From Echinometra lucunter (taxonomy: Eukaryota > Echinodermata > Echinoidea > Camarodonta > Echinometridae), in assembly GCA_029962745.1 (NCBI GenBank), contig CM057169.1, positions 20,490,143 to 20,554,142 of the forward strand: a stretch of 64,000 nucleotides of DNA, read 5' to 3'. The stretch's first letter is position 1. Each line of letters opens with the position of its first letter. Of this stretch, positions 35,985 to 48,249 are shown piece by piece. Made by a program: the position numbers and the translations under genes. The notes beneath the pieces are model-generated. The model had not been told where the DNA came from. It was given only the letters and a program-made list of their open reading frames with translations, and made no database searches.

Positions 35985-36180
35985 CAAATTAAATTCCAGG
36001 ATATGGTAACTACATTTCCCATAGGTTTCTACACAGTCTGGCAAATACTGACAAGTTTTGAAAATCTTTCGTACAACAGGCATAAATTGTCATATAATCC
36101 AGAAAAAATGATTTTGTTGTCTTTCAAATACACCTTGCTTCATTATCGTATTATAAACGTAGCTCAAATAATCTAAAATT
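35985..36180. repeat. Partial, diverged copy of the same unit
   Basis: Shares ACATTTCCCATAGGTTT, ACAGTCTGGC and ATAATCCAGAAAA with 45140-45310, and more weakly with 34690-34830. Confidence 0.5.
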
Positions 36181-36794
36181 GTTTTGATTAGAGATTGTCA
36201 CTATAACAGCTTTCGACGTGCTGCGTAGTTTAATGCAGCAGTGATTGAACATGGTATTTCGCTTCCTAGTCGTTCTAGCATTTGGAATAGCACTTTGTTC
36301 TAAAGCTGGAGCAAGATATATATTAACTAGATAAAGCATTTGTTTGTAGCTGCCTGCAAGCGATTATTGCAATAGTGTGTTAAAAGATATTGTCGTCTTG
36401 TTACCAACGGAATTAAATATTGTAAATGAACTCATTACAACTTTGACTCTATGAATAAATATATTAATTGCATCTCAGTAATGCTAGATCATTGTTGGTT
36501 ATCGAAGAGAAGAAACTAGTTTGATGACGCTATAACACTAGTATCGCCAGCTTACAAAATATTGTGTTTTTAGTGGGATGATAACAAGAAAATGGAAATA
36601 CAGATATGAACTTCAAACCTTGTTATGTGATCACGGAGAATTTTTTTCCCTTGCCACCTCACATAAGTCAAATGAAAAGTGAAAATATTGATATTTTTCT
36701 AACCAATTTGATGAATTTCCAATTAAACAAAAAAATATCAATTGAACCAGAAATTATCATGTCATTGGAAGCGGGCGGGAGAGGGGGGGGGGGG

Positions 36795-37850
36795 GGGTGT
36801 ATTGAATATTATCTGAACACAGGAAATCCAAATGTAAAGCAAGCATAAAGGTATATCTCATGAATTAATTGCAGAAGTTTTGAGTTAGATATGAGAAGGG
36901 ATAATAAACGGTGATTCTCTTAAAGAAAATATCACTGCAAAATGTAAAGGATCAAACGCATGTTTAACTTAAGAATTTCTTACATATCATATTCTTTTAT
37001 GAACAACACCTTTTCGAAACAAACAAAATTTGTCTTCCAGTATATATGTTTTGGAATATTTCCCCCTTGTATTGATACTCATGCTCATACTCCACTTAAC
37101 ACTTAAAAAACAGAAGTGAATGAATTTACCTGATGGACGGTTTACAGCCATGTGGATATGTCAGAAAATGACTCAAAATGTTGGAAATAAATACATTTAC
37201 CGTGTTTACAGACCCATCTGCATTTTCTTTGTAAAAAGTTTATTTTCAGGTAACCTGATTTTTGCCATAGGTTTGTACACATGTCAACAAAAGTTACTGA
37301 AATATTCAAAATGCTCTTTACCAAACTAACTTTGGTTTATGGTCCAGAAAAGATTTCTACAATATCTTTCGAATGCTGTTGGTTTCAACATCGTGATCGA
37401 AAATTATGTTAAACTTTGATTCAGACAATACAAAGCCTAGTGAGTTCGCAGCGCTATCACTTGTCAACCGCATGGCAGAAGAAAGTTCCCTATACGTATG
37501 GTGTATAAAAACACACGTAAGCCTACAGTTAGAAACCACCTCGACACCCTGGCCCTAACCCAATAGAGATTAGAGAAAGAAAATCTGTCTAAGACCCTAC
37601 CAATATTGAAATTAAATGCAATGGAAATTTTTTTAAAATGTTATTTAATAGTTAGGGTTTTTTAATGAAGAAGAAATACATGTCATCGAAATTATGGCTC
37701 TTAACTAGGCCTACATCAAGGCGGGCAACTAGTTCTCGTCCGCTTTGAGCATGGCTACGGGTAGCTTGCGGGTTTCCTCCCCTGAGCCCCTGGATATTAT
37801 GGCTAGGAAGCCGGTTAATTTGTGGTCTGATAGGCCGCTTAATATAGTTT
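36795..37850. repeat. Local duplication unit 2
   Basis: Partner of 34372-35740. The segment 37150-37400 is highly similar, the rest diverged and about 300 bp shorter. A poly-G run (36783-36797) sits at its left edge. Confidence 0.75.
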
Positions 37851-37851
37851 A

Positions 37852-38050
37852 ATTTGAAGTTTCAAGTTTCAATTTATTTTCATATTTCCAAGAAATTTAC
37901 AAAAGTATAAACAATAATACATGACTTATATGCGTAAACAACATAATTCAATCGACATAACAGAAGCTGTAGATACAGTAACATAGTGAAGCTGGGTATT
38001 TTTAATGAAAATCAGACAAATGATTTTAGAGGAATATGAGGGCATCTATT
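37852..38050 (-). mobile_element. 3' end of a LINE-like element with heptamer tail
   Basis: TTTGAAGTTTCAAGTTTCAA is the complement of the (AACTTGA)-type tail found on the plus strand at 44720-44752. The body has no coding remains, and its length is uncertain. Confidence 0.45.
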
Positions 38051-38530
38051 TTAAAAAAAAAACATTATAGTCGAGAAAGTATTTATTCTTAACAAAGAAA
38101 GGGGAGCCTTTTTATGTTACAATCGAAAATAGAAATATGTTATCTGATTTTCGAGCACTGAGGCAAAATTAGATGGTTACGTGTGTGACCGTTTGTTTCA
38201 CTTTATAGAGAATGGCCCATAGGGGAGGCGAGAATAAGACGGAGGACAGTTATTAAAATCGAAACGAGACAATAAATAATAACATTAAGGAGAGGGGACC
38301 ATGTCACTTTTAACGGTGATTGACTGGGATGTGATAATCCAAGCCGCCCCTCCTATCCCAGTGATGTTTAAAGTTAAATTTGAAATATGCTTTTCTAAAA
38401 AATATCTTTAAAAATACTTCTAGAAAAATGAAAAATTACTGTGTTTTTTAACAGGTCAGCGGACAAATTATGGTGCGCTCGCCATGCTCGCCCTGCACTC
38501 TTCTCATGCTCATGCTCATGCGAAACTCGC

Positions 38531-38981
38531 GTTTGGCTCTATGGTTTGACCAAGAGTCATGCGTAAGCGCCAATGCGCATCCGGTATTTAACGCTTAATG
38601 TCTTTAATAGACTTCCCAATAGGCGAAAATCATCCAATTCACCGTTGGAAAGTCGCCACAAAACCACCACCACCAACAACAACAAGCGCGTCCCCTGAGC
38701 ATGATCTGACCAATACGGTGATGCGTTTTATATATCACGCAACTAGGAATTTTAAGTTTGGTTGTATGGTTTGACAAAGAGTCATGCGTAAGCGCCAATG
38801 CGCATCCGGTATTTAACGCGTAATGTCTTTAATAGACTTCCCATTAGGCGAAAATCATCCAATTCAATAATGGAAAGTCGCCACAAAACCACCACAACCA
38901 ACAACAACAAGCGCGTCCCCTGAGCATGATCTGACCAATGCGGTGATGCGTATTATATATCACGCAACTAGGATTTTTAAG
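38531..38981. repeat. Two-copy tandem duplication, period 225 bp
   Basis: ATGGTTTGAC starts at 38541 and 38766. Copies are about 95% alike by eye, including CAAGCGCGTCCCCTGAGCAT and ACTTCCCA(A/T)TAGGCGAAA. Confidence 0.92.
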
Positions 38982-38990
38982 TGCGACCTT

Positions 38991-39357
38991 AAAGGTGCTT
39001 TCTCACATGATGCGACAGTGTGGTACTACACTGTGGCGCCACACTGTTTCGTCTTCACACATGGTGGGACTTTGTGTCACCACATATGCTAATGAACGCG
39101 CATTAACTCTCAATAAGAGAGCATATTGTCAAAACTTGCGCACGCTTGCGCGAGCAATCTCATGGTAACAATTTTTGCGCTAACTTTTTGCAAATTTGAT
39201 TGGTGCGCATTTTTTGTGTATCTAGGCAGCAAAAAAAAAAAGTGTGTCCTGCCTCGGCGACATTTTTTGTCGCCCTGAACCCCATAGGCTTGTGCACAAA
39301 AAAGTGTGGCGCCACAGTGTGGTACCACACTGTCGCATCATGTGTGAAAGCACCTTA
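38991..39357. mobile_element. MITE with ~54-bp TIRs
   Basis: Left end AAGGTGCTTTCTCACATGAT, then GCGACAGTGTGGTACTACAC; the right end is the inverse, ending TGTGAAAGCACCTT. Each arm contains the inner palindrome GTGGCGCCAC. No transposase. Confidence 0.88.
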
Positions 39358-39535
39358 ATAAGTCAAACTTAACTCTTGTGAAACAACTCGCGGGAGTCAT
39401 TTAAAGTCATGAAAGAGTTCTCGTCAGCAAGTTACAAATCATTTCATTTCTTAGAGTATACACAATGAGGGTAAGACAGCCTAGCCACTATCTATTAATT
39501 TTTATTTCAAATATCAGTATTGTGTTCTTGTATAT

Positions 39536-40062
39536 AAAATAATGAATAATTTAGTTCCAAATTATTTAAAACCTTTAGTATGTAAACGGCCCGTGAAATT
39601 CAGGACACGGTTTTCTTTGCGATGCCCCCTTCAGCTTCCCAAAGCTAGAACTGAATATAAAAGAAAATCTTTCGCATATTTCGGACCCAAATTATTTAAT
39701 GCACTTCCTTCAAATTTACAAGCTTGTACCTCCTTGTTAGTTTTTTAAAAATTATGCAAAGCCTTTCATACGAATTGATAAAGAGCGAAATAATATTCCA
39801 TTGATTTACAATGCTATGTACTTGTATGTTTAAATTGTCACTTCCCACTCTATATTTTTGGTGTTAATTGTTTCTGATGTTAAATATTTTGTATTTTGTA
39901 TTTTTGACGTTGATTGTCTTTTGATGATATATTTTATAGTTATCTTGACATGTATTTTAAACTGCAGGGCGCCTTTGTAAAGCAGTTTTAAGAACTGAAC
40001 AGGCCTACCCTGCAGTATAAAATAAAGAAAACAAAATAAATAAATAATAAATAAATAAATAA
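39536..40062 (+). pseudogene. CR1/L2-like LINE, 3' end with decayed ORF2 C-terminus
   Basis: Reads NNLVPNYLKPL..., RTEYKRKSFAYFGPKLFN, then ALPSNLQACTSL, the pattern at the C-terminal end of CR1/L2-type ORF2 proteins, then a stop and a frame change. The 3' UTR follows with CAGGGCGCCTTTGTAAAGCA and ends in an AAATA-rich tail (40010-40062). 5'-truncated, inactive. Confidence 0.75.
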
Positions 40063-40979
40063 TCCAAACATTAAGAAAGTTTTGCGCTTTAAGTAGGAAA
40101 ATGAAAATAAAACGAAAATGGGTTGTGTATTCAAGTCATGATACTGATTAAGCAGTTGTAAGTACTTTCGTTTGCAAGGTTTAATTAGGAAAGGCAGTAG
40201 ACAGGAAAGGTTATAAGAAAATGACAGAACTGAAATAATTTTTTTAATTTATCATTAGAGATATAGATGTGTTGCAAGAGGTACTTCATTATGTTGACAA
40301 GGGCAGAGACCGAGAGGTGTTTCAAAGACAAGGTGAAGTGAAAATAATCGTATCCAGCAGAGAGTGGGCATGCCCCTTCCTCATCAAATATTTGGATACT
40401 TTTTCGCTCACTCGCAAAATGATAATATTATATGTGTGGGGTTCTCCGCGGGTGAATGAAGGTGTGTGTGTGTGTGTGTATATATACTTAAGTGTGAGCT
40501 CACGGAAAAAAAATTCGGCAAAAATGGTGATCATAACCCCCCCCCCCCCCCCCTCCTCAAAACGGATTTACACCTGTGCTCAGAAAACATCGATTCAAAT
40601 CGGGAAAAGAACCATTTGTTTATGCCGAGATTTATTTTTTCTTTATTATTAAATGTTGAACTCCATTCACAACTTTATTTTGAAGAAGAAAAAGTAAAAA
40701 CTTGCATGTAAAAAAGAAAGAAAGTAAAAGATCTGCCGCATGAGGAGTGCTTTTTTGCAGTAGGTATGCACTTTGCCCCTATCAGATCGAATAAGGGATA
40801 CATCATTTTGTCATAAGAAACGAGATCCTTGATTGCAGATCAATAGCGTTTTATCGCAGAATTATTGCTGCAGCGGCTGCGAGACAATAGACGTAATACA
40901 CTTAGTTTAGAATCGAGCTAGAGTCAGAGAAGGTTTGATATTTTGCGCACCCTCGAAGTTGTCATCGCTGAACGAAAAT
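40063..40979. other. Flank without recognised gene
   Basis: Contains (TG)n near 40463 and poly-C at 40537-40553. The frames crossing them are artefacts. Confidence 0.4.
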
Positions 40980-41030
40980 ATGGGCGACAAACCAACTCCC
41001 GGTCCAACCAAGAATGAACCAGGACAGCAT
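40980..41030 (+). CDS. Candidate first coding exon of a small protein (17 aa)
   Basis: ATG followed by 17 codons, MGDKPTPGPTKNEPGQH, then GTAATT as a weak donor. The TKNEPG motif resembles SKNEPP of the small gene at 55267. A possible second exon at 43310-43348 follows TTCTCAG and ends in a stop. No clear TATA box. Weak, listed because of the resemblance. Confidence 0.25.
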
Positions 41031-41517
41031 GTAATTATAAATTATTTATTTATTTATTTTGTTGTTGTTTGAGTCTTAAAACATTTTCTCTTTTAAGAAG
41101 GAACATATTGTGAAAAAATATATTATATCATAATTTGTCAAGTAAAATATATTGATGCCTTTCATTACTTTGCGACGGAGGTAATGAGGTGATGTGGTAT
41201 TCAATTTTACACAATCTACCATGATTCAATTTGGTAATAAAAAATTACTCAGTGTTTGAATCATTTGCATTCATAACTGGTCATTCATGAGAATCGTACA
41301 CAACTGTTAGATCATTTTGTACTTTTACCGAGAAATATTTGCCTTTTTCTTGACTCACAATTCACATGCATTGATTACTACGACTGCGTTTGTTTAAATT
41401 AAGCTTTCTGATTTTTTATGTAAATCACCTTGTAACAACTAAAATCGATACCGAGCAATGAATTTTCAAATGAAAGAAAAAGCTAAGGAATTATTTTACA
41501 TCATTTTGTAAAAACTG

Positions 41518-41692
41518 TATTATTATCATTATCATTATATTCATATTTATCATTATCTTCATTATTATCATCATTGTTATTATCATTTTCATTATTATCA
41601 TTATCATTATTATCATTATTATTGTTATTATTATTGTTGTTGTTGTTATTATCATTATCATCATTATCATCATTATTATCACTATCATTTGC
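41518..41692. repeat. (ATT/ATC)n microsatellite
   Basis: TTA/TCA triplets with TTG; the Asn/Met/Ile-rich frames are artefacts. Confidence 0.93.
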
Positions 41693-42444
41693 TAGGGTAG
41701 ATTTGGTCTGATACCATTTCGTGGTATGGTTATGCATGTGATCATCCCATGGCTTCTCATACTACTTACGTTTTACTTGTTGGAGACCTACTGGCGCATA
41801 TAAATAACAGGCAAGATAATAATCGTAATGACGAAGATAGGAGTTTAAATTTCCCTTTCGTAATATATAACATTTAATTACTATAACTGCAAAAGTAATT
41901 TTGTTGTAGTAATGTATTTCACATACCAATTACGATGTAGCAACAGAGATATTTGAATCATATTGATATTTGAATCATTTAAGATTAAATATGTTTGTAA
42001 ATATTAAATGTAGTGCGTAATTACAAGGCTTGATTTTCTTTTTCCCGCATCTATCAAACAAAAATGAAATAAAATAATAAATGAATCATGGACAACCTGT
42101 GTGTTGTCCTCTTTTACTGAAGATATAATGGAACCAGTTGATATAAGAATCTGTTCTTGTTTTAATAAATTGCATTAAAAAAAAAGCACTAATAAAAAAG
42201 CACTAATAAGCCTATTCCGACTAGACGTAATAGCTAGACAAAAGTGATAAATTAGTAATGTATCTGCAGTATAATAGATGCAAAGCAATACTAATATCAT
42301 CGTCATTCTGGGATCCTTTTATATTCAGGTACCGAATATCAATTTTCCTTATTAATGTAAAAGAACTAACCATATCACATACATGTATCAAATCATAATT
42401 CCGGAAGAAGGATCTTCTATATTTTCTATAACGTCAGCTGAGAG
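41693..42444. other. No recognisable feature
   Basis: AT-rich, including a short duplication of AAAAAGCACTAATA at about 42180-42205. Confidence 0.4.
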
Positions 42445-43213
42445 CCCGGGGGGGGGGGGAGGGGTACTTCCATATATACACTATTTACGGTATATGGGGA
42501 TGTGCCGCCCAAATGGGGCGTTTGTTCACAAGAAATCCCTAAACATGGGTCCCGTTTTCTACAAAAAAAATTCCTAAACATGCATGGGTTCACATTTTCA
42601 ACAAAATCCCTAAACATAGGTGGGATCCCGAAATCCTGTGCCTTATGTATTTTTTTTTTTCAATCCATTTGTCGAGGTTTGAGGAAACAAATATCAGAAA
42701 TCTCAAAATCTGCGGTACGTACGTAAACTACTGCACGCATCCATATCCCAGTACCGTACATGTCGATGTCCTGATCTGATTGACTTCGCTGATAACACCC
42801 GCGAACATTAACATGTATTTCATGTCTTCAATGATTAAAAAAAATGTTTAAAAAAAAGTGGAAAATCGGCTGTCTAAGCGAAAATGATTTTTATCAATAA
42901 ACTCTATTAAATAAATGAATAAGAATGTAAAGAAAATATTTAAAATGTCGTAAGGGGCACAAATTAAACCAAGATTGTTTTAATCTGCAATAGAAATGTT
43001 GTTTGTGTTTATTTGCATTGTAAATTATACTCGAAGAAAAGGGTCCAGTGTTAACAAAAAAATCCATAAACATGGGTCTACGTTTTGCGAGAAATCCCTA
43101 AACAAGGGGTACCCTTTTTATTAAAATTTGCCCCTAAAGATGGGTTAGGGGGTTCAAGGTCCGGGCCTCACACTCCCGTCAAAAAAAATCCGATCCCCCC
43201 CCCCCCCCCCGGG
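42445..43213. mobile_element. Poly-G/C-capped element with CCCTAAAC repeats
   Basis: Begins CCCGGGGGGGGGG and ends with the inverse CCCCCCCCCGGG. Near both ends are degenerate 35-45-bp units with the core AATCCCTAAACATGGGT (42530-42615 and 43045-43150). No coding capacity. Target duplication unclear. Confidence 0.55.
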
Positions 43214-43309
43214 TTGAGTGAAGCGATTATGTCAAAACATTTGTTTTTTCATGTTTTATGGGGTTTTATCTGATGCAACTTTTCCCTTCTTTCACAAAAA
43301 CCTTCTCAG

Positions 43310-43348
43310 GGTGACGAATGCTGCGCCTACTGGGATGCCTGCAGATGA
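43310..43348 (+). CDS. Candidate second exon, 12 codons plus stop
   Basis: After a T/C-rich tract and CTTCTCAG. In phase 0 it reads GDECCAYWDACR and a stop. The compatible phase with 41030 is the only link. Confidence 0.15.
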   Translation, partial: GDECCAYWDACR

Positions 43349-43534
43349 TGAAAATCACTTACAATGGTGCCAGTTAAAATGTCAGCATATTATTTCTTCT
43401 TTACTTATGTAGCGTCTTGTATATTAAGTTTTACTATTAATCTGTCTATATTTGTATTAAATATCGTAATATGAATTTCTTTCAATGACTCAGCAAACAC
43501 AATAAGAATATCAAATCCCAGGAGCCGCGGAGCG

Positions 43535-43670
43535 TTTTTTAAATCGGGGGAGAGGGGGGGGGGGGGGGGCTGAACATGTGAACAAGCATCATCCTTGCCG
43601 CGTTACAGTATAGAGGCCAACGTGTCTACTCCAAAAAGTTGGGGCTGCAGTCCCCCCCCCCCCCCGCCCC
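43535..43670. repeat. Short G-run...C-run pair
   Basis: A poly-G run (43555-43569) and a poly-C run (43651-43665) about 80 bp apart, capable of pairing. May be a remnant of the same capped class. Confidence 0.4.
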
Positions 43671-43879
43671 TGAATCATGATGCATAGTGAGATTTTTTTT
43701 TTTAATTTTATCCATCACGCTAGTCATATATAAGACAAAATAAGTAGGCCTACAATCAATAATACTGTATTTATTCCCTTATGCCTTGTATGTCATGTAT
43801 GTCTTTTAAGAGCTTGTAATTGTTCAGTGTTTATGGGCTGATTTAATGCATTTGAGAGCGTTCTTTTTAGCTTCGCATT

Positions 43880-44045
43880 CAGGTCGCATTAGTTTACAAG
43901 ATCTTCCTTACGCCACTTGTAATGATAATAATTTATCTAGATATAAGACTAATTTGACATATTTTGATGCTGTCATGTCAGTCAAGTCCTGAAGTTTCAA
44001 GAAACAACTGAAAACCTGTACCTGCTCCGCATAGCATAGGCCTAA
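43880..44045 (+). pseudogene. Possible LINE C-terminus remnant
   Basis: SFKKQLKTCT after a stop resembles the end of CR1/L2 ORF2 proteins. Too short to be sure. Confidence 0.25.
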
Positions 44046-44439
44046 AATGATAAGTTAAATACTTCGTAAATTATAGTAATTAATTGTCAATAATCTTGTA
44101 GCATTTTCTTTCTTTTGTTAACATATTTCTGTCATGATTTTTTAATTCAGTTAACACATATCTGGGAAGGTATTGTTATTGGCACGTATTTCCGATCTTT
44201 GTTTTCTCTCATGTTATTTCAGTACTGCTGTGAAATATTTAATTGCCATACATTTACTCCATGCGTAAATCGTATTGTATCCTGAACACTTTCCGTGCAC
44301 AGTTCTATTCAACAAATCGAAACAGTACCACAGTTTATTTAAACCTTGCTGAGATATCTTCTCGCTTTTCACCTTTCTTCGAAATTTTGTCTGTAACTTA
44401 AAGAGCACTAGGTACATGTAAATCAGGATGAACTCCATA

Positions 44440-44545
44440 TTCTTCTACACCTTGAGCATGGATGTGGGGATTTTGATATGGATCCCCCCCCCCTCCCTGG
44501 ATATAATGGCTGGTCGGAGGACCGGTCGATATAATTATACGTTAG
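44440..44545. repeat. Diverged right end of the local duplication unit
   Basis: CTTGAGCATGG, poly-C, CCCTGGATATAATGGCT, then ACCGGTCGATATA, in the same order as 35616-35725 and 37750-37850. Confidence 0.6.
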
Positions 44546-44549
44546 GTCA

Positions 44550-44757
44550 TGTAAAAAATGTTGTATTGTGTTATATTTTGTTATATTCTGTAATATTTTG
44601 TGAAAATGTTGGTTCAATCTCTTATTTTCTGCTGTACTCTGTTATTTTCTGATATATTCTGTAAAAATGTTGTTTTATTCTGTGAAATATCGGGAGTAAT
44701 CCAATATGTATGGATTTCAATCAATAAACTTTGAAACTTGAAACTTGAGACTTGCGT
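44550..44757 (+). mobile_element. LINE-like 3' end with AACTTGA tail
   Basis: Repetitive TGTTATATTCTG-type sequence, then CAATAAACTTTGAAACTTGA and two further heptamers. Tandem heptamer tails are typical of some LINE 3' ends. Confidence 0.5.
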
Positions 44758-44995
44758 GTCGAATTTCCTAACCGAATTACAGTCCCTGACGTGCTATTAC
44801 CCCGGCTTTAGCAAGGTAGCCAGGCGCTCTACCATTTCAAGGAAATTCTTCCTACCGGGTACCCATTTTCTACACCTCGGTAGAGAGTGGGTACTTCAGA
44901 TTAATTTATTGCCAAAAATCTTGACTCGAACCGCCAACCTTGTGATCTACAGTCCGGCGACGTATCCACTACATGCAGACCACGACATCTCAATT
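44758..44995 (-). mobile_element. tRNA-derived SINE, minus strand
   Basis: On the minus strand, GTAGTGGATACGTCGCCGGAC and GGTTGGCGGTTCGAGTCAAG represent A and B boxes. The body ACCCGGTAGGAAGAATTTCC is shared with the SINE at 48250. It abuts the LINE tail. Confidence 0.7.
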
Positions 44996-45119
44996 TTGCA
45001 AGTCCCAATTTCTAACTGCAGTGTATTATTGAAATATAATAGCTCTTTCTGACATGACTTTTTTGTAAAAAAAAGTATTCTCAGTAGGACGAATCAGTAT
45101 TGTAGTTTATGCATGAATA

Positions 45120-45320
45120 ACCGAGTTGTATTCAATGTCACTGTAAATACATTTCCCATAGATTTATACACTGTCTGGCCAAATGTGACATGTTCTAAAA
45201 AATCATTCACACAACAATCACAATTTTTTCCTATAATCCAGAAAACATAATTACACTGTCGCTCGATTACATCCAGATTCATCATTGCATGATATAATAA
45301 TTGTACGTTTAAGGCATGGT
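45120..45320. repeat. Diverged copy of the 36-kb unit
   Basis: Pairs with 35985-36180. Confidence 0.45.
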
Positions 45321-45939
45321 CTTACGAATAATAAACTAAAGATGTGTATCCAAGTCTCACAATGATCATATGGTTGTTGTGAATATTTTACTTCGCAGTA
45401 GATTTGTAAAGTGAGTCACACTGACAAAAAGGTGGAAGGAGGGAGGGGGTTAATCATCACGTAAAGGGAACCTTGATGTCCATGATAATTATAACGATAA
45501 ACTCTGTGTCAGCGTAATGCTGCATTTAAAGGAAATTTTCTGAATATTCTCAATGTTTGAACTGTGGAAGGAAAACTCAGTTTATGTTGTCACTTCAAAA
45601 TTCTAATGATACTTTAGAATAACAGAACTTTTATGATTGTATTATTAGGTCTTTATTGTCAGATTATCTTCATGATATACATAGGCCTACAACAATTAAA
45701 TTCATATATGAATACATGTCATGTATAAACTTTTTGTTTATATGTCTCATACTGATAAGTCATGAATTAAAAAATATGTTAGCTTATCCAAAGAATTAGA
45801 TGAATAATTTTCATCCTACCTGATTGTGCTCTCATCCTAACTCACAATTTACTGTCAAGCAGAACTAATTTTTCTCCTTGACGGTAGCTGCTAATAATGC
45901 AAGTACACATGTATATAGCTTTAAAATCTAGCTGTCTTT
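45321..45939. other. No recognisable feature
   Basis: AT-rich, no exon or repeat identified. Confidence 0.4.
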
Positions 45940-46100
45940 GGATCTACTGCATGCTTCGTGTCCTATCCGAGAGACCAGGAATTGGGAGAATGAATGCATT
46001 ACCGAAGGGATACAGAAGATGGCCAAGGGTTGGATCCCAGGAACTTCCAATTTGGAGACTACTGCTCTACCTCTGAGCGATTACTCCTAAATGGATTCTT
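45940..46100 (-). mobile_element. tRNA-derived SINE fragment, minus strand
   Basis: The minus strand reads CGCTCAGAGGTAGAGCAGTA (A box) and CCTGGGATCCAACCC (B-box-like), followed by a body ending near ACGAAGC. Confidence 0.55.
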
Positions 46101-46475
46101 AATACAACGATGCCACTAAACAGCCAACAGTAGTTGTTGTCGATGCAAAGACTGAAAGAAGACAGGAAGTAGGTTATAGAGCATGACGGAGCTTAAATCA
46201 ATGTAAATTAGTCATGAGGGTAAGGACATGACACAGTAAAGTACTTCATTCATTTGACAAGGGCGGGGACTAATAGCCTATACGTCAACGACACGGGAAT
46301 CAGAACTCTGTCATTATGTCTCCTCCCCCCCCCCCCCCCCCCCCCTCCGACCTCCCCTATACAGTGTGATATATTCTTTATGACCAGTTTGGGTTACAAG
46401 ACATGCAGAAGACTGAAAGTTGAGGCCGACGCCCCACGAGACCGACTTTTCGGTCTCACGGGCTTTCTTATAACC

Positions 46476-47507
46476 TGGGGGGGGGGGTCACTCTCCACAT
46501 GGCCTGCTACGCACCCGCGTCCAGAAAAAGCGTCGAAAGGGGGTCCCGTTTCAGGCACTCAGGCGTCGTCGACGTCTTTGGCAAAAAGGGTTGCTTTTCA
46601 GCACCATTCGCTGGTAAATCGCCTCTTAGGGTAGCCTTTTCTCACTCTTCACGCCATTTAGGGTTGCTAATTTGGTTATGCAGATTACGCCATTTAGGGG
46701 TGCAAATTTAAGTAGATCTACGCCATTTATGGTTGCAAATTTGGGCAAATTTGGGCAGACATACGCCATTAACAGGTTCCAGCATTTATAGAGAGTTACA
46801 AAGTTATGAATTACAGAGCGCACCAGATGATGGTAGACGGGGTGATGTCGTCATAAGTAGATCTGGTAGATCACGCAAGCAGATTTCCTATACGTGCTAA
46901 GCTGTGCTCTGAATTCTCAGTTTTAACTGTATACTCCGTGACACTAATCCTCTTCATCGTTCAGCCTATTTGAGTGTAGGAAGCCTGACCAAGAAGATAA
47001 AAGTTTAATTAATGTATTATTTTTCAACACAGTAACTGGTATGGATTCCATTTTTTCAAGTTTTGATAAAATTGGTAAATGGTAAGTGATGCATCAGTCA
47101 GTCAAGGAAAGCAAAATTTTCCACTTGCATTCATTAATTAAGGCTAAAAGATGGCTATTCAAAGTGGCTAAGAGAGGTGTCCTTGAGAGTAATCATGTTG
47201 GCCTTATACTTTCAATAACTTCAAAAATGGAATTTATACCTGTTGTATTTAACATCAATTTAACATCAGTCATCGATATGGTATCAAATTAATCGATTTC
47301 AATGTTTACGCCACTTAGGATATCAAATGAGAGGATTTCCCTGTTCACGCCACTTAGGGTGGCTTTTCTCATGGGTTACGCCATTTAGGGTTGCAAATTT
47401 GGTTAATGTAGTTACGCCATTTAGGGTGCATTTCTGAGGTTGTCGGACACGGGTGGGTAGCAGGTCATGTGGAGAATGACCCCCCCCCCCCCCCCCCCCC
47501 CCCGGGC
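46476..47507. mobile_element. Poly-G/C-capped TIR element, 8-bp target duplication
   Basis: Flanked by TTATAACC at 46468-46475 and 47508-47515. TIRs: G-run then TCACTCTCCACATGGCCTGC at the left; the right end gives G-run, TCATTCTCCACATGACCTGC on the other strand. Inside each end are degenerate ~36-45-bp repeats with ACGCCATTTAGGGTTGCAAA (46652-46770, 47307-47435), in the same strand sense. No transposase. The 8-bp duplication suits the hAT class. Confidence 0.78.
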
Positions 47508-47705
47508 TTATAACCTTTCGAGGGTTCAGAAGCCAACAATGTCGGGAATGCAAGGTTTAATGCGATTACTTCATTCCTGGATACGCAAGTGAAAATGGAA
47601 AAATGCCCGGGAAAAGGCTCGGTAGAATTAACTCTGTACATAGGCCTACATGTCCTTTCTTGTCTGCTCATTCTCTTGCTACGTTCTCTCATCTCTCTTC
47701 TCGCT

Positions 47706-47710
<5 letters not shown>

Positions 47711-47745
<35 letters not shown>
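47711..47745. repeat. Poly-T tract (~35 bp)
   Basis: Pure T. Could be the tail of a minus-strand retroposed sequence, but no body is recognised. Confidence 0.85.
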
Positions 47746-48249
47746 CTTGAGAGGGGCAACCACCCCCACCGCCACCTTGTCTACGAGGATGGTTAACAAT
47801 TCAGAATTCTTTGTCAAATTCCTTGCCTTGGTATTAATAACCTCTCAATTTTTTCTTGATATTTTTAGCTGTTGTGCATAGCAGTTGATTACGTCGTACC
47901 CTTTCAACGCAATTTAAAAACAGCGAAAGGGGTTTATTTTTTGGACTTAATTTATTCAACTATAGTTTGGGTAACAAAACTTGTATACAATATGTTTGCG
48001 CCAAAGACACGCGGTCGATCGTAACTGAAGAATTCATGTAATAATATTCATAACTGATTTTTTAATTGACACAACACATGTGGGACCATAAATAGGAGAA
48101 CCTGGAACTAAGTAGAAAAATCACAAATTAAAAATATCAGAATTAAACCACGTCATTTAGTTTCATTTAAGGCAAGCAAACAATTTGTAAGGCGTACAAA
48201 AATTCTAACAAGAGCGGCGCTGACGCCTCCGCTCCGCCTTTCGTTTTCA
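47746..48249. other. No recognisable feature
   Basis: No exon or repeat supported. Confidence 0.4.

Noticed and set aside
46652..47435. Interstitial telomere repeat
   Set aside because: TTAGGG occurs once per ~40-bp unit inside a transposon-like element, not as a tandem hexamer.
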